A stretch of 64,000 nt of DNA from a virus (IMGVR_UViG_3300044981_000021:36881-100880), one strand, 5' to 3'; counted from the stretch's first letter, positions 21,518-29,580 are shown. The notes: generated from the sequence alone by a model not told the origin. Numbers and translations are program-made.

Positions 21518-21593
21518 TGGTACGAGTGGGAGGAATCGAACCTTCCGACACCGTGGTTATGGGCCACGTAATCTACCACTGATCTACACTCGC
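21518..21593 (-). tRNA. tRNA-Met (CAT) with C33
   Basis: Acceptor GCGAGTG/CACTCGT, anticodon stem CGTGG/CCACG with loop CCCATAA (C33), encoded CCA. Lacks the GGG/CCC anticodon-stem pairs of bacterial initiators. Confidence 0.85.
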
Positions 21594-21818
21594 TCAACTT
21601 AAACCGCCTACGCGCCATTTATCGTTGATTTGCGCGTATTCCTGCTCAATCTTTCCAACCCGAACCACGGTCCAACGGCGTTCATTCATAAGCGATTCTT
21701 CGTGGTCGAAGGTTACGACGTTACCGCGCTTTAATCTCCACGATGCATCTACCCATGCAGTCGTATGGCGAACACCGCCATTTACTTTACGCTCGAATTG
21801 GACTTGAACCATCCTCAT
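21594..21818 (-). CDS. small beta-rich protein
   Basis: A 74-residue protein, MVQVQFERKVNGGVRHTTAW..., ERRWTVVRVGKIEQEYAQI, compact and beta-rich. ATG at 21818 or three codons later. Its TGA stop directly abuts the 5' end of tRNA-Met. Confidence 0.6.
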   Translation of the reverse strand: MRMVQVQFERKVNGGVRHTTAWVDASWRLKRGNVVTFDHEESLMNERRWTVVRVGKIEQEYAQINDKWRVGGLS

Positions 21819-21825
21819 AAAAATA

Positions 21826-21913
21826 TGGCTGGCACGAGAGGACTCGAACCTCCAGAGGGTTGCCCCACTTCATTAACAGTGAAGCCCGCTACCAAATTAC
21901 GGTTTACATGCCA
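21826..21913 (-). tRNA. tRNA-Asn (GTT) with enlarged variable loop
   Basis: Acceptor TGGCATG/CGTGCCA, anticodon stem CTTCA/TGAAG with loop CTGTTAA, T-arm GGAGG/CCTCT, encoded CCA. The variable region holds an extra mini-hairpin GGG-GCAA-CCC, unusual for tRNA-Asn. Confidence 0.85.
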
Positions 21914-21932
21914 ACGTTGTCTCCAAAACCAA

Positions 21933-21964
21933 ATGGGCCTTCAGGTTAAGTTTTGAAGGCCCAT
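21933..21964 (-). terminator. strong hairpin upstream of the tRNA array
   Basis: Perfect 11-bp stem ATGGGCCTTCA/TGAAGGCCCAT with a ten-base loop, followed on the minus strand by TTGGTTTTGG. May terminate or process the transcript of the 22-26-kb operon before the tRNAs. Confidence 0.45.
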
Positions 21965-22107
21965 CAGGAAAGGAGGATGCAATGAAAATGAACTCTTATC
22001 CCGAACGCGCCCGCACGACTCGCATTCTAATGCGATTTCGCTTTTCGCGTTTAGGTATCAAGCTCATTGGTCTAATCTACATCAGCGATTTGGGAAAAGC
22101 AAGAAGA

Positions 22108-22362
22108 TTATTGAACACCATTCCAAGACTGCAATCCTCGCAATCCAGATTGGATATTACTAAATCCTCCGGTAATGGTTGGCGGCCAATATGGCGAAGT
22201 ATTTGGATAGCCGAACGGATATGGCTGAATCGTTGGCTGGGTTCTGTAGCGGCCACAAGTAGGACAATAACCACAATTAGGACAGACGCTCCCAAAATGT
22301 TGTGCATAATCTGGGTTGATTCCTTGGGGTTGATAATTTGCTGATTGAAAATCGTTGTACAT
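22108..22362 (-). CDS. small Pro/Tyr-rich zinc-ribbon protein
   Basis: An 84-residue protein with VCPNCGYCPTCGRYRTQP and a Pro/Tyr/Gly-rich remainder, a style frequent in small phage proteins. An overlapping antisense frame with a strong ribosome site starts at 21982. Confidence 0.65.
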   Translation of the reverse strand: MYNDFQSANYQPQGINPDYAQHFGSVCPNCGYCPTCGRYRTQPTIQPYPFGYPNTSPYWPPTITGGFSNIQSGLRGLQSWNGVQ

Positions 22363-22374
22363 GCCGTAATTATA

Positions 22375-23163
22375 CTATTTCCAGGGTGACCCAGAGTGGA
22401 TAATCTTCAAATCGGTTTGCGGATCATCGAGAACTTGCAATGGCATCCAAAAGAACCCCGATAAGCCCCATCCCGAACCCCACGAATTTTGAATCAATAC
22501 GGCGGGAGGGCAACCAACGGGTCGAAGCGTGGGCGTTTCTCCAACGTCGCATCCAACCATTAAAACTTCGTGCCCTCCCATGACTTCTTCCCCTTGGGCG
22601 GGAATGGGCATAATCCCCGTTTGCGCTAGTTCGTCACTCTCGAAAGATGCATAAACCGTGAATCCAACCTCGATTGGCCATGGAGTTGGGTCGCCAATAA
22701 CACTTAACGCTGTTTGCGATCCCGTTAGGCCATGATAAGCGCCAAGTCTAAATTGTGCGGCATTGGCATCCTGCGAAGTTGTTGGCTTTTCGATATCCCC
22801 AGCGATATATGGGTAGACGGATAATTCGCAGCACCCACTGACGATCATAGTATTACAGAGCGTTGTACCATCTGCTCCAACGTCGTTTGGAAAGTTGCCT
22901 TGGGCGATTAATTCCTTGGCGTAGGTATATTGCGGAGAGAAAATTGGGGATGCGTTGAGATATTTGCGATGAATTAATTCATTGGCCGATGTCCCGGCAT
23001 GGCCCGTACACGAACCCTCTTGGCCTTGGTCTTTTATGGGGCCACACCAAATTCTTAGATCGACCACGGGAGAAGCAATCGTGGCACGAGAAAGCATTCT
23101 ATGGGCGGGAAGCGGCGCGGGGATATTGCGTCCGTAGCGCCGCCCAATTGTGCTGATAGCCAT
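22375..23163 (-). CDS. papain-like (C1A) cysteine peptidase
   Basis: A 262-residue protein with the family's catalytic landmarks: GPIKDQGQEGSCTGHA (oxyanion Gln and catalytic Cys near residues 47-52), GGHEVLMVGCD (His) and IQNSWGSGWGLSGFFWMP (Asn). No signal peptide or pro-domain is evident. Substrate unknown; virion entry or host-protein cleavage are options. Confidence 0.85.
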   Translation of the reverse strand: MAISTIGRRYGRNIPAPLPAHRMLSRATIASPVVDLRIWCGPIKDQGQEGSCTGHAGTSANELIHRKYLNASPIFSPQYTYAKELIAQGNFPNDVGADGTTLCNTMIVSGCCELSVYPYIAGDIEKPTTSQDANAAQFRLGAYHGLTGSQTALSVIGDPTPWPIEVGFTVYASFESDELAQTGIMPIPAQGEEVMGGHEVLMVGCDVGETPTLRPVGCPPAVLIQNSWGSGWGLSGFFWMPLQVLDDPQTDLKIIHSGSPWK

Positions 23164-23766
23164 TTACTTCGCTATCCCAAGGGTAACGATGCGGGTGAAC
23201 TTGCTGTGCTGATGATAAACCACCAATTTGGAGCACTTTGCCTCGCCGCCACAAACTTCACTCGTCCAACGAGCCTGAATTCCTTCAGGGGTTAATGGCA
23301 CGGGAGAGCTAGCCGCAATCTTAGCCTTTTCCTTTAGGCTTGAAGCGCTAGTTAGTTGTGGCAGGAGGGCCAAAACCGCGCTAAGCGTAGAAGTGATGAC
23401 GGCATCCCAAGCAGTTACGGTTTTGACCGCTGCGGGGCTTTGGACGTGTACCGCTGCTAGTTCTGCGGGAAGGTTGGCGTTGAATGTAGTGATGGCCGCC
23501 TGCAACTTCTGTAGGTCGGTAGTAGAGTTGCTAGCTTTCCAGGTGTCGTAATCCTGCTTGATTACGTTCAGCCCTGCGGTAGCAGTTGCCACAAACGCAC
23601 CTAAAAGAACGGCGTCGGGTGGACTGACAAGCGCCACGGCGGGGGCTAGAGCGTTGGCCATTTGTAGGACGACGTTAATATCTGCCAGCGCCTGATCTAC
23701 CGTACACGCGACCATGGCAAAGCAAAGACTGACTGCGAGGATTGACGAAAGAATTTTGTTCTTCAT
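23164..23766 (-). CDS. 200-residue lipoprotein
   Basis: Starts MKNKILSSILAVSLCFAMVAC with a lipobox (AMVAC). The remainder is Ala/Thr-rich and helical with two Cys near the C-terminus (EVCGGEAKC). Sits between the peptidase and a small membrane-protein gene; could be a lysis or exclusion lipoprotein. Confidence 0.7.
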   Translation of the reverse strand: MKNKILSSILAVSLCFAMVACTVDQALADINVVLQMANALAPAVALVSPPDAVLLGAFVATATAGLNVIKQDYDTWKASNSTTDLQKLQAAITTFNANLPAELAAVHVQSPAAVKTVTAWDAVITSTLSAVLALLPQLTSASSLKEKAKIAASSPVPLTPEGIQARWTSEVCGGEAKCSKLVVYHQHSKFTRIVTLGIAK

Positions 23767-23770
23767 AGAT

Positions 23771-24043
23771 TTATATTTTACCTACATTGATTGGGGTTGT
23801 GTTGGACTTTTCGCTAACTGCTGCAATAGCAGAACTTGGCGGCTTCATATAAAGCGCCTTCAGGGTCACTAACGCCGTAACGATGGCAGTCCTGGCATAG
23901 TGCCTGAGACAAATAGCCGTAAAACACCCGCCTTCGTCAACCGCGTGGGCGAAGGTTGCTAGAAACGTGGCCCCAAACGTGGTGATGGCAGCCTGCCATG
24001 GGGCGGGAAGTGAAGCCCAAAACTTTTTAATCTTAGCGATCAT
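23771..24043 (-). CDS. small membrane protein (holin-like)
   Basis: A 90-residue protein with two hydrophobic segments (PWQAAITTFGATFLATF and TAIVTALVTLKALY) around a Cys-containing loop. Its place near a cell-wall hydrolase gene suggests a holin, but no family was recognised. Confidence 0.55.
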   Translation of the reverse strand: MIAKIKKFWASLPAPWQAAITTFGATFLATFAHAVDEGGCFTAICLRHYARTAIVTALVTLKALYMKPPSSAIAAVSEKSNTTPINVGKI

Positions 24044-24064
24044 TTCCCAAGACTAGCGGAGTTA

Positions 24065-24307
24065 TTAGAGCCAATTCGAGTAGCGCCTGTTGCACGCATC
24101 CTGCCAATAATCCCAACCGAAGTAAAGGCTAATTTTGTCGTTGATGCAATTACTGTTAACCCACAATTCTTCCACGTATGGATCAAGTTCGGGGCCAAAA
24201 AGAATCTTAGTGTCTTGAAATGTGGTGATTTCTATTTGCGAAGGCGATTCTTTAAGGATGATTACCGCTAGCAGCGCGAGGATGATAAAACTGCAAAACC
24301 AGCGCAT
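24065..24307 (-). CDS. small secreted or membrane-anchored protein
   Basis: An 80-residue protein with one N-terminal membrane segment (FCSFIILALLAVIIL) and an acidic, aromatic-rich outer part with two Cys. Function unknown. Confidence 0.5.
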   Translation of the reverse strand: MRWFCSFIILALLAVIILKESPSQIEITTFQDTKILFGPELDPYVEELWVNSNCINDKISLYFGWDYWQDACNRRYSNWL

Positions 24308-24398
24308 ATAGAGAGGCGGGCTAGGTGGAGGGTTTTTGGTTCGAGAGAGAGCCTAGCCCGCTTGCCTTGTCGGCGTTGTGATAATAACAGAATGGCAA

Positions 24399-24824
24399 TC
24401 ATGGATGAGTTGATGCAAGTCGATAAAAGTGCAGACGCCCCAAATCGCAGGTTTTAACCTGACTGCCATCTTCGGCCCATTTCGGGGGATTTAAATCCAG
24501 ACTCATATCGAAATAAGAAGTCGCACCATTTGTTGGATCAGATACGCTAGGCATATCACCGCCAACGTCTCCTGCCACGGCTACACATTCTAGCCACGAT
24601 GGGTCGTTTTCCATGGGCCACTTGGTTGCGTTTGGGTCATTGTGATTGAAGGAAGAAAACTGGTATGGCATCAGGATGACCGTCCAGTACGACCTACCCC
24701 ACCACCCGGGATTGTTCACACGATTGCGGATCGTCCACGCTACGGCTTGCTTGGTTAGCAATAATTCTCCCCTAGCTTCTCGCCAGAGACATAGCGCAAG
24801 TAAACATTGATCTTGTGGGGTCAT
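24399..24824 (-). CDS. SleB-like cell-wall hydrolase (endolysin)
   Basis: A 141-residue protein matching the Hydrolase_2 layout: LLALCLWREARGE (catalytic Glu), AVAWTIRNRVNNPGWWG, MPYQFSSFNHNDPN, DPTNGATSYFD. No signal peptide, so export would need a holin. Confidence 0.82.
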   Translation of the reverse strand: MTPQDQCLLALCLWREARGELLLTKQAVAWTIRNRVNNPGWWGRSYWTVILMPYQFSSFNHNDPNATKWPMENDPSWLECVAVAGDVGGDMPSVSDPTNGATSYFDMSLDLNPPKWAEDGSQVKTCDLGRLHFYRLASTHP

Positions 24825-25045
24825 GCACCCTTTCGTCTTACCCTATCCCAGAATACTTGGCTGAATCCACAGGTACATTCTTCCCTAGGTGATGGACATG
24901 ATCTATCGTGCCCCGAGCAGGGGATTTCACAAACTGGACGGGAAAAATCATCTAGTTGGTATGACTGCCTTTTTTGAATTGGTTCGCCACAATTGGCGCA
25001 TTTTAGGGTGTTTACTGCCTTTAAACTTGGACCTGAATTGAACAT
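24821..25045 (-). CDS. small zinc-binding protein
   Basis: A 74-residue protein with LKCANCGEPIQKR, PVCEIPCSGHD and CPSPREECTCGF. Overlaps the hydrolase start by four bases. Function unknown. Confidence 0.55.
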   Translation of the reverse strand: MFNSGPSLKAVNTLKCANCGEPIQKRQSYQLDDFSRPVCEIPCSGHDRSCPSPREECTCGFSQVFWDRVRRKGA

Positions 25046-25190
25046 TATGAAACCACCATGAACAGCTACGATCTTCGTCTGTGTCGATCCAAGGAAGAGA
25101 AACCGCCATATCGGACCTCCGCGAGCGAGATAAGGATTTTCTCGCTAATCGAAGGACTTTTCAAGCATTATTTTATAAGTCGTTGAGCGA

Positions 25191-26384
25191 CTAGCCAATT
25201 TTGCTAAGGATGGAATATACGCTAGTGCCAATAAGCCCTTCAGTCTTATTCCACACGTAAGCCTCCGCAGACCGAATCGAGCCGACATAGTTATATTCGG
25301 AACTCCATGCATCGGGCGGGCGAAGAGACGGTAGTATTCTTATGGTTACCCCAGGGAACTCGATTGTTCTCTTGTGGTGTTTATCTCCCGTGTGTGCCTC
25401 CCGCCATTTCGTTCTTCCCCACATCGCGGGTTGCTCCGCAGCCATGGTTTTTCCGTAGTCTTCGATCTTCCCTGCATGGCCATGGGTAAAGAGAAGCATA
25501 TTAGTACCGAATTCATAATATTTTCTGAACGACGGTTCATTGTTCACATTAACAGCGTTGCAGTTTCTATACCACGACTTCAGGCTGTCGCCCAAATGCC
25601 ACGCAGATAATGGGTCGTGGTTTCCGGCCACCAAGACAACATCTACGCTTTTATATTGACCAAGCAGTGCATCAATAGCCCAAATAGAACAATCGCGAGA
25701 TACGCTGAAAACCTTTTGATACCGACCATCCATGTTCTGCGGTGTTCCTCGTTCCGTGGTTCCAATGCGATTGTCTGCATTTTGCTGATCGTTGCCCAAT
25801 ACAAGTAGCGCTTTATCCGGCCTGTATCCTTCCGTCCGCGACACTAGCGCAGAAAGCGCGTTTTCCCAACACGTCTTAGCAATTTTCAGATCGTAGTCTT
25901 CGCCTCCGGTTTCTTTGCCCCAAATCAAGGCTCCGAAGTGGTGGTCGTTGATGGAGAACTCGGCTAGCGTTTCTGTTCCCTTGCCTTGTTTAGCTAGCGT
26001 CGGATATTTGGGGGAGAACTTCTCGGCCTTTTTGCGGAGTTCATTTAATTCGCCAAGTGCGGCAACGATTACGGTTTTTCTCCGCAAAAACGCCTTCACT
26101 TGGTATAACTCAACGATAACGGGATTGGTTTTTGTGCGAACCCATATAGGCTTTCCGTTGACGTATTCTGCGACCTTTGGTTGAGACATTCCCACATCCC
26201 ATTTATTGCAAATGAAGCGCTCGACTTCCCAAACGGCTAAATCAATTTTGCAATGCTCGATAAGTTGTTCGAGTGTGTGTATGCGAGTTTTGGGGAGAGA
26301 AATCGTCCACAAGTCTCCGGCTATTTCGCTCGTTTCTTTCGGTGTTTTTGTTTGTGGCACAGGACCAACTTCGGTAATCTTCAT
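25191..26384 (-). CDS. calcineurin-like metallophosphoesterase
   Basis: A 397-residue protein with metallophosphoesterase motifs: SINDHHFG (D-x-H), LGNDQQNADN (GND), VAGNHDPLS (GNHD), FTHGHAGK and HTGDKHHKR. The first 130 residues include a helix-turn-helix-like MSQPKVAEYVNGK. ATG overlaps the upstream TGA. Probably acts on nucleic acid or nucleotides. Confidence 0.8.
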   Translation of the reverse strand: MKITEVGPVPQTKTPKETSEIAGDLWTISLPKTRIHTLEQLIEHCKIDLAVWEVERFICNKWDVGMSQPKVAEYVNGKPIWVRTKTNPVIVELYQVKAFLRRKTVIVAALGELNELRKKAEKFSPKYPTLAKQGKGTETLAEFSINDHHFGALIWGKETGGEDYDLKIAKTCWENALSALVSRTEGYRPDKALLVLGNDQQNADNRIGTTERGTPQNMDGRYQKVFSVSRDCSIWAIDALLGQYKSVDVVLVAGNHDPLSAWHLGDSLKSWYRNCNAVNVNNEPSFRKYYEFGTNMLLFTHGHAGKIEDYGKTMAAEQPAMWGRTKWREAHTGDKHHKRTIEFPGVTIRILPSLRPPDAWSSEYNYVGSIRSAEAYVWNKTEGLIGTSVYSILSKIG

Positions 26385-26653
26385 TGATTCTCCAGTTGTT
26401 TTGAGTATTTACGGGCAGCAATAATACCGCGAGGATTACCGAAAACATAAAAACATTTACTGCCGCGATGGTCTAGAAAAGAATAAAAGGAAAGTCTGAC
26501 ATTATGCCGCGCCCAATCGTAGACCGTTTCCCTGCGACCTATTTGAAGAAGTTCCATAACATCCCAAATAGTCAATACTTCATCGTCGGGAAGGGAATCG
26601 AGAATTTCTATTAAGCGATCTATCTTCGTGGGCAACCTTTTAGTTGCACGCAT
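26381..26653 (-). CDS. small helix-turn-helix protein
   Basis: ATG 26653 (MRATKRLPTKIDRLIEILDS) with a WDVMELLQIGRRETVYDWAR helix-turn-helix-like segment. A promoter ends about ten bases upstream, so the message is nearly leaderless. Confidence 0.55.
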   Translation of the reverse strand: MRATKRLPTKIDRLIEILDSLPDDEVLTIWDVMELLQIGRRETVYDWARHNVRLSFYSFLDHRGSKCFYVFGNPRGIIAARKYSKQLENQ

Positions 26654-26662
26654 ACGGCGGAG

Positions 26663-26691
26663 TATAAAGCATGGCACACTATTTTGTGCAA
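26663..26691 (-). promoter_or_regulatory. promoter
   Basis: Minus strand TTGCAC (26686-26691), 17 bases, TTTATA (26663-26668), just upstream of ATG 26653. Confidence 0.5.
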
Positions 26692-26718
26692 GTTTATTTT
26701 TTCGATGGATCAGAAAAG

Positions 26719-26731
26719 TACATTTAACGTA
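26719..26731. repeat. 13-bp palindrome copy
   Basis: TACATTTAACGTA, containing the TAA stop of the gene ending at 26724. Confidence 0.8.
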
Positions 26732-26996
26732 GGTGCTGGCGCACTTCCTCTAGCGTGACCAGCTTCTTAACTTCATCTCTAATTTCTCTCAGCGTTTCGC
26801 CCATTCCTTGATTTGCTAGTTCCTCTCTTACGGCGATCCGGAATTCCGTTTTCCAATAATCCACCGACTTCTCCCCTGAATTACCGTTGCCATTCCTGCC
26901 GTTTCTAATCTTGGCTACAAACGTGAAGGTTTTGTCGAGGACGAGGACGCAGAAGGCGCAAGCCCCCGCTAGTTCTGGCATTGAGATATCGGGCAT
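26724..26996 (-). CDS. small membrane protein with cytoplasmic helix (holin-like)
   Basis: ATG 26996 has TTGGAG seven bases upstream. The 90-residue product MPDISMPELAGACAFCVLVL has one membrane segment, a Gly/Asn linker and a charged coiled region to LEEVRQHLR. Holin or accessory role is a guess. The stop is inside the palindrome. Confidence 0.5.
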   Translation of the reverse strand: MPDISMPELAGACAFCVLVLDKTFTFVAKIRNGRNGNGNSGEKSVDYWKTEFRIAVREELANQGMGETLREIRDEVKKLVTLEEVRQHLR

Positions 26997-27042
26997 GGCG
27001 AACTCCAATTTGGCGAAGTTTCTAAAACGCCAAGTAGATGCC

Positions 27043-27057
27043 ATTCTAGGGGAGTTG
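27043..27057 (-). repeat. 15-bp repeat CAACTCCCCTAGAAT
   Basis: Immediately follows the TAG stop of the gene ending at 27058. Two further copies at 52381 and 57074 also follow stop codons. Confidence 0.6.
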
Positions 27058-27420
27058 CTACTTGCGCCATTTGACGGTAACTTCTGGGCGTGGATATAGC
27101 ACTAGGAGACGTTCACACATCTCGCCAACCGAGCATGGCTCGAAATGGCTACTGCGAAGTTCGTTCGGGCTGAATTCTGGGCACCTGCAAATCGGGCAAT
27201 AAATCTGGTTGTCTCGAATCGAAAATAGCAGATCGCGCAATTTGCACATGTCGATATTTCCTACAACAAGCGGCGGGTCAGATTTTTCTTTGGATACGAA
27301 TATGCCAACCTGCTCGGCTAGCAATATTTCTGGATTGATGTCTAAATTGGCTAGCTGCGTTGGTTCGGGAGTGGTTACATCTAACGGAAATGGCGGATTG
27401 TGGTGTCCATGTTTGGTCAT
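27058..27420 (-). CDS. hypothetical protein with zinc ribbon
   Basis: ATG 27420 gives MTKHGHHNPPFPLDVTTPEP; the C-terminal half has YCPICRCPEFSPNELRSSHF and a later Cys pair. Placed two bases after the upstream TAA. Function unknown. Confidence 0.55.
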   Translation of the reverse strand: MTKHGHHNPPFPLDVTTPEPTQLANLDINPEILLAEQVGIFVSKEKSDPPLVVGNIDMCKLRDLLFSIRDNQIYCPICRCPEFSPNELRSSHFEPCSVGEMCERLLVLYPRPEVTVKWRK

Positions 27421-27421
27421 A

Positions 27422-27628
27422 TTATGCATTCCCGGCCACGTACAGATAGACGAGCGGTATCGGTGGCGCTTCCTGCATGGTCTTATAGATATCATCAGGA
27501 AGGCGATTTAGGGTTTCTGTGGTCAAGGTGGAATACCCGAGATGCGCGTTAGAAACGAAAAAATCGTGGGCGCTTTCGTATTTAATCAGCCGATCAGCGC
27601 CGACTAGGATGATGGTAACTTTATTCAT
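27422..27628 (-). CDS. small hypothetical protein
   Basis: ATG 27628 overlaps the upstream stop. The 68-residue product MNKVTIILVGADRLIKYESA looks like a compact alpha/beta domain. No family recognised. Confidence 0.5.
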   Translation of the reverse strand: MNKVTIILVGADRLIKYESAHDFFVSNAHLGYSTLTTETLNRLPDDIYKTMQEAPPIPLVYLYVAGNA

Positions 27629-28034
27629 TGTCTGGCCAGTTAATGTGATCTGGTCGTTCTTTCGGTTTCGTAATGACAACCTCCATGCTAGACTCTCCCG
27701 CTGGTACTACAAATCCTCTTGGGCCACGATGGCGAGCTTCTATCTTCCATGCGATTGCTTCCATTTGGTAACGGTCTAGGGAATTGATTTGAGTGTAGCT
27801 CGTGCATTCATAAACGCGGAACGGAACATTCCCGCGAAGATGAGAAAACATGTCGGCCCGACAATGAATTACCAATTCGCCGTTCTGCCCCTTAACGATA
27901 CCCGCATCTCGGCATGTCATACATAACGACTTCCCCGATTGCGGTGTGCCATCTTTTATTCGGACTCTCATTTTAGGCTTTACGCGCCGATTAAATATAG
28001 CATCAAGAAGTCGATCCTCGGGAGATTTTATCAT
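27621..28034 (-). CDS. hypothetical protein with Cys cluster
   Basis: A 137-residue protein with SLCMTCRDAGIVKGQNGEL and HCRADMF (zinc-binding type), then a segment PFRVYECTSYTQINSLDRYQ. Overlaps both neighbours by a few bases. Confidence 0.55.
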   Translation of the reverse strand: MIKSPEDRLLDAIFNRRVKPKMRVRIKDGTPQSGKSLCMTCRDAGIVKGQNGELVIHCRADMFSHLRGNVPFRVYECTSYTQINSLDRYQMEAIAWKIEARHRGPRGFVVPAGESSMEVVITKPKERPDHINWPDNE

Positions 28035-28312
28035 TTCTTCTTGCGGGGTCGCGTTTGTAAATCATGCGTCACAAAGGCGTGGCAGTTGCAGCACAGGACT
28101 TTACACTTGGCCAATTCTACCCGTAGCGAAACTTCGTCCAACCTCTTACCCTCGGTGCCAAGGTTAATAGATTTAGCTCCGAGATGATGAAGTTCGAGCA
28201 CGAAGAATGGGTACCGCGCCCCACACTGTTCGCAACCGCGAGATTCCTTGAAATCCCTTATTAGTTGCAGGGCAATCCGCTGTGTCCACTTCACATTCCC
28301 GACCCACGACAT
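28031..28312 (-). CDS. small HNH-type nuclease
   Basis: A 93-residue protein with RGCEQCGARYPFFVLELHHL (Cys pair and H-H) and CKVLCCNCHAFVTH (second Cys pair and H). Compact HNH fold; a homing or nicking function is likely from family. Confidence 0.75.
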   Translation of the reverse strand: MSWVGNVKWTQRIALQLIRDFKESRGCEQCGARYPFFVLELHHLGAKSINLGTEGKRLDEVSLRVELAKCKVLCCNCHAFVTHDLQTRPRKKK

Positions 28313-28560
28313 CTAGCACAAGCCGCCGTAGACCACAGTTTACACAATGGATTCATGTCCAAGAACCATATTTCTTGTTTGCTATATCGTGTTGGAGCGT
28401 AAATGGCGTTGGGGTTAGGCCAAACCGATGTCGGGTAGGCCGCCCGTGCAGGATATGTGCGACCACGCCAATCGTAGGCTTCGTACACGGGGCCGTGCTC
28501 CACGATGTCTCCCGTAACACCTGCGGAGACTTCGCCTCGGCCATGACATACTGGACACAT
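28291..28560 (-). CDS. DnaJ-type zinc-finger protein
   Basis: An 89-residue protein framed by CPVCHGRG at the start and CARCRGSG at the end, the CxxCxGxG knuckle of DnaJ zinc domains, with an aromatic-rich middle. Confidence 0.6.
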   Translation of the reverse strand: MCPVCHGRGEVSAGVTGDIVEHGPVYEAYDWRGRTYPARAAYPTSVWPNPNAIYAPTRYSKQEIWFLDMNPLCKLWSTAACARCRGSGM

Positions 28561-28563
28561 TTA

Positions 28564-28710
28564 CTAGCCTTTGACTTTTTTGAGATTCTTGTTCTTGGCC
28601 TTAGCTGCCGGGCTTGCCCGACGAGTTGCGGAGGCTAATTCTGCGCTAGCTCGTTCTTTGGATATGCCTTGTTTCTTGGCCATGCCCGATGCTACTGATT
28701 TAAAGCTCAT
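28564..28710 (-). CDS. small basic phage protein
   Basis: ATG 28710 has GGAGAAATACGAC upstream. The 48-residue product MSFKSVASGMAKKQGISKER is Ala/Lys-rich. The pattern is common in phages; function unknown. Confidence 0.6.
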   Translation of the reverse strand: MSFKSVASGMAKKQGISKERASAELASATRRASPAAKAKNKNLKKVKG

Positions 28711-28762
28711 GTCGTATTTCTCCACAATCGGAAGTTTCCGATGCGGCAATAATAACATGCTG

Positions 28763-29008
28763 TTAAGTTTTCGCAAGTAGGGTTTGTTTCTTCAACCAGA
28801 ACTGAGCGGAATCGGGCAGGTTTATGAGTTTGATATTGTTTTCCGAAAGCCATTCTAGGAACGTGAGTTTTGGCTTTTTGGATGATTGCAGGACTTTTTG
28901 CGTGAATTCTGTTATGGCCAAGGCTTCAGGAAGCAATCTCACTTCGCGATTGTAATTTAGCTTCAATAAGCTTTTCTCGTAGCTCTCGGCAGGCGTTACA
29001 ATTGGCAT
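28763..29008 (-). CDS. hypothetical protein, start uncertain
   Basis: Encodes ...VRLLPEALAITEFTQKVLQS and LTFLEWLSENNIKLINLPDS. The long form overlaps the upstream gene by 83 bases; a GTG start at VRLLPEALA within the overlap is equally possible. Confidence 0.45.
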   Translation of the reverse strand: MPIVTPAESYEKSLLKLNYNREVRLLPEALAITEFTQKVLQSSKKPKLTFLEWLSENNIKLINLPDSAQFWLKKQTLLAKT

Positions 29009-29150
29009 CGGGCTTTCCTTTGTGTGAAACGCGAATATGGTTGTCTAGTGCTATCTGCCACTGCTCCGCACAGCGAGCGTTGGTATTGCGAACCCCGTTG
29101 CGGGCTACGCGGGTACCGGGATAAATGTTCATCCAAACATAGTCTTTCAT
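28926..29150 (-). CDS. small hypothetical protein
   Basis: A 74-residue protein, MKDYVWMNIYPGTRVARNG..., CAEQWQIALDNHIR, with a central Cys pair (ANCNACREL). Start overlaps the upstream stop. Confidence 0.5.
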   Translation of the reverse strand: MKDYVWMNIYPGTRVARNGVRNTNARCAEQWQIALDNHIRVSHKGKPDANCNACRELREKLIEAKLQSRSEIAS

Positions 29151-29467
29151 GCGGCGTTGCTTTTCTTGGCTTTTGGCTTAGGCGGATTCTTGAGCCACAA
29201 CTTGGCCGCTTGGCGAGTGCGGGTCGGAAGAAACCTATTGGCCGCGACTTGTTGCAATATTCTCGCCTTGACGTTGTTGCCCGCGAGGATAACAGAATAT
29301 CGACAGGAGTATAGCCTGCCAACGGCCACGTCCCTAGCAATCTTCCTGCTAAAAGGATCAATCGGATTGTGGGTAGAAACAGTGAATCTAACTCCATCAA
29401 CCCCTAGGTCGCTAGCCACAAACGCGCATGGCCATTTCTTTTTGTCGTGCAGAAAAAAGCCTTTCAT
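29147..29467 (-). CDS. small basic hypothetical protein
   Basis: A 106-residue protein, MKGFFLHDKKKWPCAFVASD, with a Lys/Arg-rich C-terminus (RTRQAAKLWLKNPPKPKAKK). Overlaps both neighbours. No family recognised. Confidence 0.5.
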   Translation of the reverse strand: MKGFFLHDKKKWPCAFVASDLGVDGVRFTVSTHNPIDPFSRKIARDVAVGRLYSCRYSVILAGNNVKARILQQVAANRFLPTRTRQAAKLWLKNPPKPKAKKSNAA

Positions 29468-29580
29468 TCTTCCTCCATGATCTTGCGAACAATCTCGGCA
29501 ACCTCGTGGTCACTCAGCCGGGATAGGCTATTCTTCCACCACAGCCTAGACTTTAGCCACCACCACCACTTTCGGATCAT
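29464..29580 (-). CDS. tiny Trp-rich protein
   Basis: A 38-residue gene, MIRKWWWWLKSRLWWKNSLS then an acidic tail, overlapping the next ATG (ATGA). Amphipathic and possibly membrane-associated. Confidence 0.45.
   Translation of the reverse strand: MIRKWWWWLKSRLWWKNSLSRLSDHEVAEIVRKIMEEE

Noticed and set aside
21982-22344. Plus-strand frame of 120 codons with a very good ribosome site (AAAGGAGG) before its ATG
   Set aside because: Most of it is antisense to the minus-strand CPNCGYCPTCG protein, which has clear zinc-ribbon character; the plus product has no motif. A short peptide from this start remains possible.
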